A stretch of 8,398 nucleotides of DNA from Sporomusa silvacetica DSM 10669 (GTDB lineage Bacteria > Bacillota > Negativicutes > Sporomusales > Sporomusaceae), in assembly GCF_002257705.1 (NCBI RefSeq), contig NZ_LSLK01000119.1, positions 1 through 8,398 on the forward strand, read 5' to 3'. The first letter of the stretch is position 1; every line of letters begins with the position of its first letter. Shown in pieces: positions 1 through 5,798 of this stretch. Made by a program: the position numbers and the translations under genes. The notes beneath the pieces were generated by a model, which did no database searches, had not been told where the DNA came from, and saw only the letters and a program-made list of their open reading frames with translations.

Positions 1-114
1 CCTCCGCTTAGTCTTAACGTTACCGCTTCAGACCCAAGGCTGGATACTGGTGACTGGCTAAGTCTTTCCAGGCGGGATTCCCACCCACTATACACCGTGC
101 GCTTCTTGGCGCAC
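1..114 (-). mobile_element. 5' end of a group II intron (partial, runs off the window)
   Basis: Read on the minus strand from 114 downwards, the sequence opens with GTGCGCC, which fits the GUGCG start of bacterial group II introns. It immediately folds into a GTGCGC/GCGCAC hairpin (97-114), followed by a GGCGGGATTCCCACCC segment (71-86) that can pair with itself. This is the usual look of intron domain I. The intron-encoded reverse transcriptase/maturase would lie left of position 1 and is not visible. The upstream exon side (115 onwards) is a REP-like repeat, not a gene. The identification rests on pattern memory and hairpin layout, not on an alignment. Confidence 0.5.
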
Positions 115-146
115 AGAACCGTCCCTTGACTCATTCTTGACTCATT
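115..146. repeat. REP-like repeat with an 11-bp tandem duplication
   Basis: The segment contains AGAACCGTCCCTTGACTC, a form of the GAGTCAAGGGGACGGTTCT-type intergenic repeat common in Firmicutes and often linked to REP-associated tyrosine transposases. Within it CTTGACTCATT occurs twice back to back (125-135 and 136-146). The GACGGTTCT core recurs at 2106-2132. No transposase for it is present in the window. Confidence 0.45.
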
Positions 147-166
147 TGAATCCACTCCGTCTTAGG

Positions 167-1102
167 CTAGTTACTTGTTATACCTACCTCGGCAGGCTTT
201 ACAGACACTACTTTCTTCCCTGCTGGCGTATACTCAATCACTACTTTTTTGCCTTGCAGACTCCGGTAAAAAGCCTCTTTGTTAAAAGGGCTGTCCACTC
301 TCCATGTATAGCTGTTATTATCAAGTTTAATACTAAACCGCCAATTATGGGGATACTTCTTACGCCACAAACCTTCGTGCGAAGTGGTGTATTGCAATTC
401 TCCCACGACTGATGTAACCTGCCCAGTGATTTGACGGGGACCGGCAAGCCAATCATAGCCGGTAATTGTGCCTAAATAAATTACAACTACCATAACTACC
501 GCCCACATAATCCTAAATATCCTTGATGTCCATCTGTCGAACCGTTTGCTCAGATTCCAGTCCATGTCGCTGGCTGCTCCGGAAGGCAACGCCATCACTA
601 CTGAAATCATAGCCGCGAAGAACAAATCGCCCCGCAACGCATGATGATACATATCCAAGGGCTTATTCCACACCAATGCATTGGCCGCCCATAAAATAAC
701 GCAAATTGCCAGGGTGATTCGCACCCTTATGCTAGTCGGCTTAAGCATCGGCCATATATCTTTCCACATTCTCACCAAAACTGGTTTCTCGTTTCGTAAG
801 TGTTTCGGAATATCCTCTTTGCGATATAGCAATACCGGCTGATTAAAAAAATCAGCCGGCAAAATATATTTCTTCTTACATTCCTCACATTTCCAGTGGA
901 AGAAATAACTTTTGCCATTTAACGTCTTGGTAAACCCTACCCCGCAGTCTGGACACCATGTTTCAAGAGCCTGCTTACCGCAGTGGGCACACTCGACGAA
1001 ATGGCATTCTTCCACGGCATCGGCAAAATAATAACCGTCGTTGCCGCATTTCTGACAGTAGCCCCTTATGCAAAGCTTATCCGCCGGGATGATAATGTCC
1101 AA
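167..1102 (-). CDS. Zinc-ribbon membrane protein of unknown function
   Basis: This 311-residue protein has a cysteine-rich N-terminal half. CxxC pairs stand at 16/19, 38/41, 50/53 and 72/75, each followed by Gly or Lys as in zinc-ribbon knuckles, so two zinc-binding modules are likely. C11 and C33 are additional. Three hydrophobic stretches follow, at about 128-145, 159-175 and 195-214. The C-terminal domain (about 225-311) has no recognised motif; it is rich in aromatic and beta-type residues and may lie outside the membrane. The start is TTG at 1102, chosen because AGGGGGGAG sits 5 bases upstream and the cysteine module begins right after it. The product may couple metal or redox sensing to the membrane, but that is speculation. 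A possible lipoprotein ORF overlaps its 5' end. I do not recognise a named family. Confidence 0.75.
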   Translation of the reverse strand: MDIIIPADKLCIRGYCQKCGNDGYYFADAVEECHFVECAHCGKQALETWCPDCGVGFTKTLNGKSYFFHWKCEECKKKYILPADFFNQPVLLYRKEDIPKHLRNEKPVLVRMWKDIWPMLKPTSIRVRITLAICVILWAANALVWNKPLDMYHHALRGDLFFAAMISVVMALPSGAASDMDWNLSKRFDRWTSRIFRIMWAVVMVVVIYLGTITGYDWLAGPRQITGQVTSVVGELQYTTSHEGLWRKKYPHNWRFSIKLDNNSYTWRVDSPFNKEAFYRSLQGKKVVIEYTPAGKKVVSVKPAEVGITSN

Positions 1103-1227
1103 TATATCTCCCCCCTGATATTCACAATAACTTGATCCACTTCATATTTCTCCACCCGGTTGCCAGTAAGACGAGATTGTTGACAACCTATTAAAGATAC
1201 GTACGTCAAGAGAGCTACTCTACTCAT
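1066..1227 (-). CDS. Possible small lipoprotein ORF, or the 5' remnant of one
   Basis: A 53-codon ORF starts with ATG at 1227 and reads MSRVALLTYVSLIGCQQS at its N-terminus. This is a short basic start, a hydrophobic stretch and a good lipobox (L-I-G-C, Cys at residue 15), as expected for a lipoprotein lipidated at that Cys and anchored to a membrane. Residues 20-40 (NRVEKYEVDQVIVNIRGEI) are hydrophilic and look protein-like. The last 10 or so codons overlap the start of the zinc-ribbon gene in another frame and look non-native. There is no Shine-Dalgarno sequence before the ATG, so this may be a decayed lipoprotein gene whose 3' part is lost, or chance. Confidence 0.35.
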   Translation of the reverse strand: MSRVALLTYVSLIGCQQSRLTGNRVEKYEVDQVIVNIRGEIYWTLSSRRISFA

Positions 1228-1264
1228 TCAGGCCGACTGTTATCAAACGCCATAATTGGCACTG

Positions 1265-1633
1265 TTACAGTAATGGCAAATTGAAGAATGCTAAAACTGC
1301 ATGTAGCCAGAAATTTTTCCCTAACCCCTTGGCGATCTTTCCCCAAAGATATGCCGTCAAACTATATAAGATGAAATTTGCTAACGATACTGCCGGACTA
1401 CTATGGTATACACCCGCCCCAATACTGCCAAGAAAAAGTACAACCAAATTAATAGTAATAAATTTTCCCGGAGCTACCATAACTTGTTTTGCAAGTAAAT
1501 ATACATTATAAATGGGGATTAGGGTTTCCATATAGAATACCTCTTGATCAAACTTTCTTATTACGCGGTATACTACGTAGCATCCGAAAGCATATATCCC
1601 CAAAATACTCAATACTCCAATAAGTGCTAACAT
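1265..1633 (-). CDS. Small multi-pass membrane protein, DUF5684-like
   Basis: A 122-residue, very hydrophobic protein with likely membrane segments at about 3-24, 58-76, 82-100 and 108-122. Between the first two is METLIPIYNVY (35-45), resembling the aliPiYN motif in a small uncharacterised membrane family (DUF5684 as I recall it). The GKIAKGLGKNFWLHAVLAF segment near the C-terminus matches that family's conserved 'A..fGk' turn before its last helix. ATG at 1633 is supported by GGAGG 7 bases upstream. The protein ends very close after the last helix, which may mean slight C-terminal truncation. A perfect palindrome lies about 45 bp upstream. Function is unknown. Confidence 0.65.
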   Translation of the reverse strand: MLALIGVLSILGIYAFGCYVVYRVIRKFDQEVFYMETLIPIYNVYLLAKQVMVAPGKFITINLVVLFLGSIGAGVYHSSPAVSLANFILYSLTAYLWGKIAKGLGKNFWLHAVLAFFNLPLL

Positions 1634-1677
1634 ACATAACCTCCATTTGGTAAAATTGAATCAGAAAACCTTCACCC

Positions 1678-1689
1678 AACTCATGAGTT
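1678..1689. promoter_or_regulatory. Perfect 12-bp palindrome AACTCATGAGTT
   Basis: This dyad lies between two minus-strand genes, 45 bp upstream of the ATG of the small membrane protein and downstream of the broken gene at 1716-2052. It could be an operator for that membrane protein. It also resembles the TGAGT arms of the REP-like repeats in this window, so it may be only a repeat remnant. Confidence 0.25.
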
Positions 1690-1715
1690 AATGCAATTGA
1701 AATAAGTCTATAGAT

Positions 1716-2052
1716 TTAATGCTCTTGAACTTCCATGGCAAATTTTATACGAACAGTAAAAACCAAATATTCACAATCATTATCATTTTTTGCTAAATTT
1801 AATTGTTTTTCGATTTGTAATAGTTCTGCATCTTTTTTATTTTTCTTCTGCAAAAATATGTCTATATTAGAAATTCCGACAATCTTGATTGAGCCACTTC
1901 TTCTTTCTAATTCTACATCAAAAGAATAACGCTTACCGTTTAACATAGAGAAAGCGGGTACTTTGATAATATTTTTATTATTTCTATATATGAAACCAAT
2001 ATTTGAAACCTCTATTTTTGTTAGGAAAAAGAACCAATTTCCCTGCGGTCAT
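1716..2052 (-). pseudogene. Small protein of unknown function, frameshifted near its 5' end
   Basis: The best start is ATG at 2052, with GGGGGG 7 bases upstream as in other genes here. It opens MTAGKLVLFPNKN but stops after 22 codons (TAG at 1986-1984). A second frame runs openly from about 2048 to the stop at 1716, and its product reads naturally (IEVSNIGFIYRNNKN, then IKVPAFSMLNGKRYSFDVE). That second frame has no start codon with a ribosome binding site; the only ATG in it (1946) has none. Joining the two frames across the T-run or A-run at about 2012-2030 gives a protein of about 110 residues. I infer a single-base indel, either a true mutation or a sequencing error. The product is Lys/Asn/Ile-rich, has no signal peptide and matches no family I know. 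Confidence 0.55.
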
Positions 2053-2105
2053 TATTAATCCCCCCAGTGCCCATCCTTCAAATTGTAAAGGTGGTTGTCC
2101 CGCTT

Positions 2106-2132
2106 TGAGTCAGGTGACGGTTCTTTAACTCA
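2106..2132. repeat. REP-like imperfect palindrome with GACGGTTCT core
   Basis: TGAGT at 2106-2110 pairs with ACTCA at 2128-2132 around the core GGTGACGGTTCTTTA. The same TGAGTCA...GACGGTTCT arrangement appears in opposite orientation at 115-133, so this is a dispersed repeat. It sits upstream of the frameshifted gene at 1716-2052. Confidence 0.45.
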
Positions 2133-2232
2133 TTTTATCAGTCACCAAACTTTACCATATATTTAATTATTCAAGCTAAATCCGACAAATTCCTTGTCTA
2201 CAACCACCATTTTTGCTATTTTTAGTAAAATC

Positions 2233-2259
2233 ATTTGGTTGGTGGAGCTATCCGAAACC
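2233..2259 (-). repeat. tRNA/tmRNA 3'-end-like repeat, copy 1
   Basis: On the minus strand this reads GGTTTCGGATAGCTCCACCA followed by ACCAAAT. GCTCCACCA is the typical 3' acceptor end plus CCA of tRNA-Ala or tmRNA, and GGTTTCGGAT resembles a decayed T-arm. A second, diverged copy lies at 2317-2344. No anticodon arm or other tRNA part can be made, so it is not a functional RNA gene. Such fragments are often left by integrative elements that recombine at tRNA or ssrA 3' ends, but no integrase is present. Confidence 0.4.
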
Positions 2260-2275
2260 TTTCAAAAAGCATACA

Positions 2276-2302
2276 GCAAAAAACCCGCGAAATTCGCGGG
2301 TT
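2276..2302 (-). terminator. Strong rho-independent terminator
   Basis: AACCCGCGA pairs perfectly with TCGCGGGTT (9 bp, loop of 3) and on the minus strand is followed by a run of T (complement of 2278-2283). It lies downstream of the multicopper oxidase gene and of repeat copy 2 on the same strand. Its position about 17 bp past the TCCACCA of that repeat is what one expects after a tRNA or tmRNA gene. Confidence 0.8.
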
Positions 2303-2316
2303 ACAAGGCATTCCGG

Positions 2317-2344
2317 ATTTGATTGGTGGAGGCGATCCGTGACC
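2317..2344 (-). repeat. tRNA/tmRNA 3'-end-like repeat, copy 2
   Basis: On the minus strand this reads GGTCACGGATCGCCTCCACC followed by AATCAAAT. It aligns with copy 1 (2233-2259) over its whole length with four mismatches and one extra base. GCCTCCACCA again looks like an acceptor end with CCA. The terminator at 2276-2302 follows it. The T-loop TTCGA is missing, so it is a remnant at best. Confidence 0.4.
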
Positions 2345-2421
2345 TTCTAAATCCACCCTTTCCTTCTAACATAATCTTAGAAAACCTTGCTTCAATTAGA
2401 ATTGACTTTGACAGTTTCTTT

Positions 2422-2451
2422 GTGGGACGATGAGCCTGTTCCCATATCCCA
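2422..2451. repeat. Degenerate REP-like palindrome
   Basis: TGGGAC at the left and GTTCCCATATCCCA at the right can fold as an imperfect hairpin. It resembles the GTGGGACA...CCTGTCCC intergenic repeats of Firmicutes. It lies in the 3' region of the multicopper oxidase gene, 45 bp past the stop codon, and could act as a weak mRNA end. It lacks a clear T-run. Confidence 0.3.
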
Positions 2452-2496
2452 TCCAGCCAACAAAAGCAGCATATTTGATATTATATATTGACATTA

Positions 2497-3936
2497 CTAT
2501 TTTTGTTCTGTTTTATAGCACTGATCTTCGCATTTGCAAGGATCCAGATCAGGAGCATCGATTTGCATAAAACAGAGTTGACCGCCCGGGTACAGACATT
2601 GATCTTCGGATTCGGGATTAGCTAAATCCTTCGGAGTGGTCGCTTTATAATCATCGTGATTATGCATGATATAAAATTGTGGAAAAAACTGATTTGGTTC
2701 TTGTCCGTAGTTAAAGAAGCTAAAGAGTTTTTGATAAAGGCAATCTCCAGTAAATGTTCCTTCTTGGGGTATATTTTGCCAAAGTTGTTCGCCTGAAGCA
2801 ATTTCGGCCTTTTTTACCTGCTCCATAAGTGAATTAATACTATCAGGAAACCCCTGACTGATATATTCTCCATACAACGGTTTTTTGTTATCAGCGGTTA
2901 TGAGAAGATCATAGCTTTCTCCTGATCCTATAAGTTGAGTAAATCCCATCTGTGAATTCTTATCCTTCGGATTTGCTGGCATCGGATGAGCGTCTTTACC
3001 AATGATACGGAAATGCCAACCATGGATATGCCATGGTATAGCCTGATATCCCATATTAATTAACCGGATCAGAAATTTTTCTCCAGTCTTTACATGAACA
3101 TAGGATTCATATCCTGGCGGAATAGAGTAAGCCCCTATACTATCCGGTACTTCAGTTGGTAAAAGAGTATCAGGAAAGGAACGTCCATTGACTAACCAAA
3201 CTGTTGGTTTGAAATCCGCGGGGCAAAACTTTTTACCCTCAAGGACAGACTGATGCCATATTTGGTCAATATCAGAAAGCAATAAAACATACTCCTTGTC
3301 GAAAAAGGTATATTTGTCGGCATAAGCAAAGTTCCTATTGGTATATCCATGTGGTATATGGACTCCTGCATCTTTTAGATGTTCCATTGACGGATAGACG
3401 ATTAAAGCACCGTACATACCCATTTGGACGTGCTCGGCAGCCTCTTGATGGCAATGATAAAAATACGTTCCAGGATGCTCTGGTACAAAATAATAGGTTA
3501 TGGCCTGATCGGGATCAACGGAGGGATCAGGCATTGCACATTTGGGCATCATCATTCCATCCCCCATCTGCATGGGAACACCAAACGAGGTTTCGGGAAC
3601 ACCATCAAGCTGAGTAGCCACATGACCGCCGTGAATATGAATGCTGTGCACATCAGGAAGATCTGGTCGGTACTTCATACCAAGATTAACTAACGTAATA
3701 AATAAATGATCGCCGCACTCCACGTCAATTCGCGGGGAAAGGAAGCTGGCATTGCCAAAAAACTGGCATCCATTTTCAACAGCGAACTCTGGATTAATGA
3801 CTACTCCATCTTTTTCATACAGACCACCAGCGAACCCCCATATATAAAGCTCGGTTCTTGGTCCACAGGGGTCCGGTGTTAAGGGGACCATAATCTTATT
3901 ATCAGTAGCAAATAGATTATACTTAAAAATATGCAT
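2497..3936 (-). CDS. Two-domain multicopper oxidase (laccase-like)
   Basis: This intact 479-residue enzyme should couple one-electron oxidation of a substrate (metal ion, phenol or similar) to four-electron reduction of O2 to water. Domain 1 holds H97-x2-H100-x-H102-G and YH161-C162-H163 with H169 and M174 (H-x3-G-M), a complete type 1 copper set plus four trinuclear-site histidines. Domain 2 holds PWH303-x-H305-G and H425-N-H427. It supplies the other four trinuclear histidines but lacks type 1 ligands: I300 replaces His and N426 replaces the usual Cys. A Met-rich loop (122-135) may bind Cu(I). The tail has Cys at 447, 455, 467, 469 and 473. No signal peptide or twin-arginine motif is seen, so it may be cytoplasmic or, like CotA, a spore-coat protein (inference). 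ATG at 3936 has GAGGAG 8 bases upstream. It appears monocistronic. Confidence 0.9.
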   Translation of the reverse strand: MHIFKYNLFATDNKIMVPLTPDPCGPRTELYIWGFAGGLYEKDGVVINPEFAVENGCQFFGNASFLSPRIDVECGDHLFITLVNLGMKYRPDLPDVHSIHIHGGHVATQLDGVPETSFGVPMQMGDGMMMPKCAMPDPSVDPDQAITYYFVPEHPGTYFYHCHQEAAEHVQMGMYGALIVYPSMEHLKDAGVHIPHGYTNRNFAYADKYTFFDKEYVLLLSDIDQIWHQSVLEGKKFCPADFKPTVWLVNGRSFPDTLLPTEVPDSIGAYSIPPGYESYVHVKTGEKFLIRLINMGYQAIPWHIHGWHFRIIGKDAHPMPANPKDKNSQMGFTQLIGSGESYDLLITADNKKPLYGEYISQGFPDSINSLMEQVKKAEIASGEQLWQNIPQEGTFTGDCLYQKLFSFFNYGQEPNQFFPQFYIMHNHDDYKATTPKDLANPESEDQCLYPGGQLCFMQIDAPDLDPCKCEDQCYKTEQK

Positions 3937-3970
3937 TTAAATTACTCCTCTTTAAAGATTTTTTTATAAT

Positions 3971-4000
3971 ATCCTATGCAGAAAATCGGTATTATGTCAC
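3971..4000 (-). promoter_or_regulatory. Candidate sigma-A-type promoter of the multicopper oxidase gene
   Basis: On the minus strand GTGACA (4000-3995) and TAGGAT (3976-3971) are spaced by 18 bp. The -10 hexamer lies 35 bp before the start codon of the oxidase. Each box matches only part of the consensus. The -35 box overlaps the last codons of the decayed gene at 3992-4480. If the oxidase is a spore-coat gene a sigma-K-type promoter would be expected instead; I do not see one clearly. Confidence 0.3.
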
Positions 4001-4480
4001 TTTGCTGTACATATTCAGCTTTGTTGTCACCGCCGGGATATAACGACTCATAACGCCGGAAAAGAATTGACCCACTCCAAAACCATAGCTACCATTGGGA
4101 TTGACGAGATCACCAGGAGGTAGCAGATGATAAGGATTGGGTTGATACGATTTCTAATCCGCATATCGCCGCTCAGTGACCGCTTATTGAGGCGATCCCA
4201 ATCGCCTTCATGGAAGACCAAGGTATTGACGAGTCGGCCATACTCGCCTTGATTCTTCTCTACGACGAGCAGCAGCCCCACAAAGTCATTTTCATACGGC
4301 CTGCTTCCCAAGTGACGGGGACATATGGTGAAGTGTAATCAGAACCTGACGACTTTTGATTACTATGGGCGCCCAGTATGTGGCCAGCAGTTGATAGCCA
4401 CTGGCCGTTGCATCCGGCGCAGCCAAATACAACGAGAAGATAAGCAAACAAAATAATCTCCACCAGCGTTTCAGCCGCAT
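3992..4480 (-). pseudogene. Secreted protein gene broken by about three frameshifts
   Basis: ATG at 4480 has GGAGG 5 bases upstream and opens a signal peptide (MRLKRWW, then LFCLLIFSLYLAAPDATAS, with likely cleavage after TAS), followed by GYQLLATYWAPIVIKS. The sense then moves to a second frame (SGSDYTSPYVPVTWEAG, about 4300-4350), then to a third (RPYENDFVGLLLVVEKNQ...VFHEGDWD, about 4180-4300). Finally it moves to a frame reading YQPNPYHLLPPGDLVNPNGS and on to a TAA at 3994-3992. Each piece is protein-like and they join in order, so the ancestor was an exported protein of about 160 residues. The start is 19 bp after the stop of the secretin remnant, so the two were probably one operon. Several ATG-started ORFs of 67-87 codons across it are artefacts of the shifts. 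The family is not recognised. Confidence 0.65.
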
Positions 4481-4499
4481 TGTTACCTCCTGCCTGACG

Positions 4500-4619
4500 T
4501 TACGGACCATCAATAATTTTGGGGGTAATAAATATCACCAGCTCGGTTTCCCTTTTTTCAAGACTTGTCGACCTGAATAAATGGCCTAGAATGGGTATAT
4601 CTCCTAGCAAAAGGAAATG
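4500..4619 (-). pseudogene. C-terminal remnant of a secretin (GspD/PilQ type)
   Basis: The minus strand encodes LLGDIPILGHLFRSTSLEKR followed by ETELVIFITPKIIDGP and TAA at 4502-4500. This is the conserved end of bacterial secretins, with the LLGDIPILG.LF hallmark and the RxTELxIFITPxI C-terminal beta-strands that line the outer-membrane channel of type II secretion or type IV pilus machines. Upstream of about 4620 the frame reads SQLRHCTKAHF without secretin character and soon reaches a stop, so roughly 90% or more of the gene is missing. A secretin implies an outer membrane, as in Negativicutes, if the gene is native. The broken gene at 3992-4480 follows after 19 bp. Confidence 0.75.
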
Positions 4620-4676
4620 TGCCTTGGTGCAGTGCCGCAGTTGTGATGAAAAGGGTACATGAAAGGCATGTTAGTA

Positions 4677-4694
4677 AGTATATAAATAGATACT
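4677..4694. promoter_or_regulatory. Dyad-symmetric candidate operator upstream of the flavoredoxin operon
   Basis: AGTATATAAATAGATACT is an imperfect 18-bp palindrome (AGTAT..TA..TA.ATACT) in AT-rich DNA, 112 bp upstream of the flavoredoxin start. Its size suits a winged-helix repressor such as MarR or HxlR families, which often control flavin reductase genes; no such regulator is in the window. Partial promoter matches lie downstream of it (TTGCCA at 4715-4720; TTGTTA at 4740-4745 with AATAAA at 4763-4768), none convincing. Confidence 0.3.
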
Positions 4695-4805
4695 ATAAAA
4701 CCAAAAAGTGCGTATTGCCAAAATATAGATGGTCATTTATTGTTATATTAGAGAAATAGATCAATAAAAATCCTAAATTACTATTTTTAAGAAGGAAGTG
4801 GTGTC

Positions 4806-5378
4806 ATGAAAAAATCAATAGGAGCTAAAACTTTTGCAATGCCCACGCCGGTTTGGGTAATAGGAACTTATGGGGAAAACGACGAGCCGAATATTATGAC
4901 TGCTGCCTGGGGTGGTATTTGTTGCTCCGAGCCTCCTTGTGTGACTGTGTCTTTGCAAAAAATCCGCGCATCCTATGATAATATACTTAACCGCAAGGCA
5001 TTTACTGTCAGCATACCCTCAAAAGCTCACGTAGTAGAGGCTGATTATGCTGGCATGGTCAGCGGAAAAAACACGGATAAGTTTACCGGCTCTGGCCTGA
5101 CTGCCGTGAAAAGTGACTTGGTTGACGCGCCATATGTGCAGGAGTTTCCGCTTATTTTAGAGTGTCAGTTATTGCAAACAATTGATCTTGGTATGCATAC
5201 CCAGTTCATCGGGAAAATAGTAGATGTAAAAGCAGAAGATGCTGTATTGGGAGAAAACGGACTGCCTAATTTGATAAAAGTAAGTCCCATTTCCTATAGC
5301 CCTCCCGACAGGACATACTTTGGTATGGGGCCGGAATTGGGACAGGCATATTCTGTGGGCTCACAATTTAAAAAATAA
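4806..5378 (+). CDS. Flavoredoxin-like flavin reductase family protein
   Basis: This 190-residue protein has the FMN-binding split-barrel fold of the flavin reductase family and reads closely like Desulfovibrio flavoredoxin. Its landmarks are KSIGAKTFAMPTPVWVIGTY (3-22), N29-x-MTAAWGGICCSEPPC (31-45), VSIPS (68-72) and ADYAGMVSGKNTDKF (79-93). The MTAAWGG and VS.PS segments contact the flavin phosphate and ring in this family. Members bind FMN and pass electrons, for example in sulfur-compound reduction or to partner proteins; the exact substrate cannot be told. Cys 39, 40 and 45 are notable. The length is normal. ATG at 4806 has AAGGAAG about 9 bases upstream. It leads a two-gene operon, with the next gene 23 bp downstream, and has a candidate operator at 4677-4694. 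Confidence 0.9.
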   Translation: MKKSIGAKTFAMPTPVWVIGTYGENDEPNIMTAAWGGICCSEPPCVTVSLQKIRASYDNILNRKAFTVSIPSKAHVVEADYAGMVSGKNTDKFTGSGLTAVKSDLVDAPYVQEFPLILECQLLQTIDLGMHTQFIGKIVDVKAEDAVLGENGLPNLIKVSPISYSPPDRTYFGMGPELGQAYSVGSQFKK

Positions 5379-5401
5379 TTGATATACAAGGGGAGTATTT
5401 C

Positions 5402-5701
5402 ATGATTGTTTTAGTAGCCACTATGAAAGCAAAACCCGGAAAAGAAGCTGATCTTGAAAATGCTTTGAAATCGGTAATTCCTAAGGTAGAACTTGAAAAA
5501 GGCACACTACAATATATCTTGCACCGTTCACAGAAGGATGCAGGTGTATTTTTCTTTTATGAAAAATATGCCGACAAAGACGCACTTAATTTTCATGGCT
5601 CTACACCCTATCTGAAAGAATTATTCAGCACAATTAAAGAACTGTTATCGGAAGAGCCATCCATTGATTTATATCAGGAAGTGGCGGCAATTAATCGCTA
5701 A
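5402..5701 (+). CDS. Antibiotic biosynthesis monooxygenase (ABM) fold protein
   Basis: A 99-residue protein of the dimeric alpha+beta barrel (ABM/YgiN-like) family. It starts MIVLVATMKAKPGKEADLEN, the classic beta-strand then amphipathic helix. FFFYEKYADKDAL (50-62) and H65-x3-PYLKEL (70-74) are the family's central strand and the helix bearing a conserved His. Relatives include quinol monooxygenases and haem-degrading IsdG types, but many members have unknown substrates and need no cofactor. GGGGAG lies 7 bases before the ATG, and the gap to the flavoredoxin-like gene is 23 bp, so the two are almost certainly cotranscribed. A flavin or quinone oxidoreduction partnership is a reasonable inference. 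A terminator follows at 5799-5856. Confidence 0.85.
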   Translation: MIVLVATMKAKPGKEADLENALKSVIPKVELEKGTLQYILHRSQKDAGVFFFYEKYADKDALNFHGSTPYLKELFSTIKELLSEEPSIDLYQEVAAINR

Positions 5702-5798
5702 TTTTTCTTTATTACACTGCTGACAGAACCGCTTTTGCTAACCACACAGCCGGAGAATATAATAGCGGCTACCGGTTAAAGATGCGGCTGTACTGATT

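Noticed and set aside
137..412. Plus-strand 91-codon ORF at the left end
   Set aside because: It is antisense to the well-supported zinc-ribbon membrane protein and has no ribosome binding site or family-like sequence.
1946..1946. ATG at 1946 as the true start of the gene at 1716-2052
   Set aside because: No Shine-Dalgarno sequence precedes it, and protein-like sequence continues upstream in the same frame.
2163..2210. Minus-strand 15-codon ORF reading MVVVDKEFVGFSLNN
   Set aside because: There is no ribosome binding site and the frame is too short to support a gene. Its GACAAGGAATTTGTC is only a small palindrome.
2233..2344. A complete tRNA or tmRNA gene
   Set aside because: Only acceptor-end-like bases are present; no T-loop TTCGA, anticodon arm or matching 5' acceptor strand can be found.
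3351..3693. Two plus-strand ORFs of 88-89 codons
   Set aside because: Both lie antisense inside the multicopper oxidase, over its conserved copper motifs, so they are shadows of that gene.
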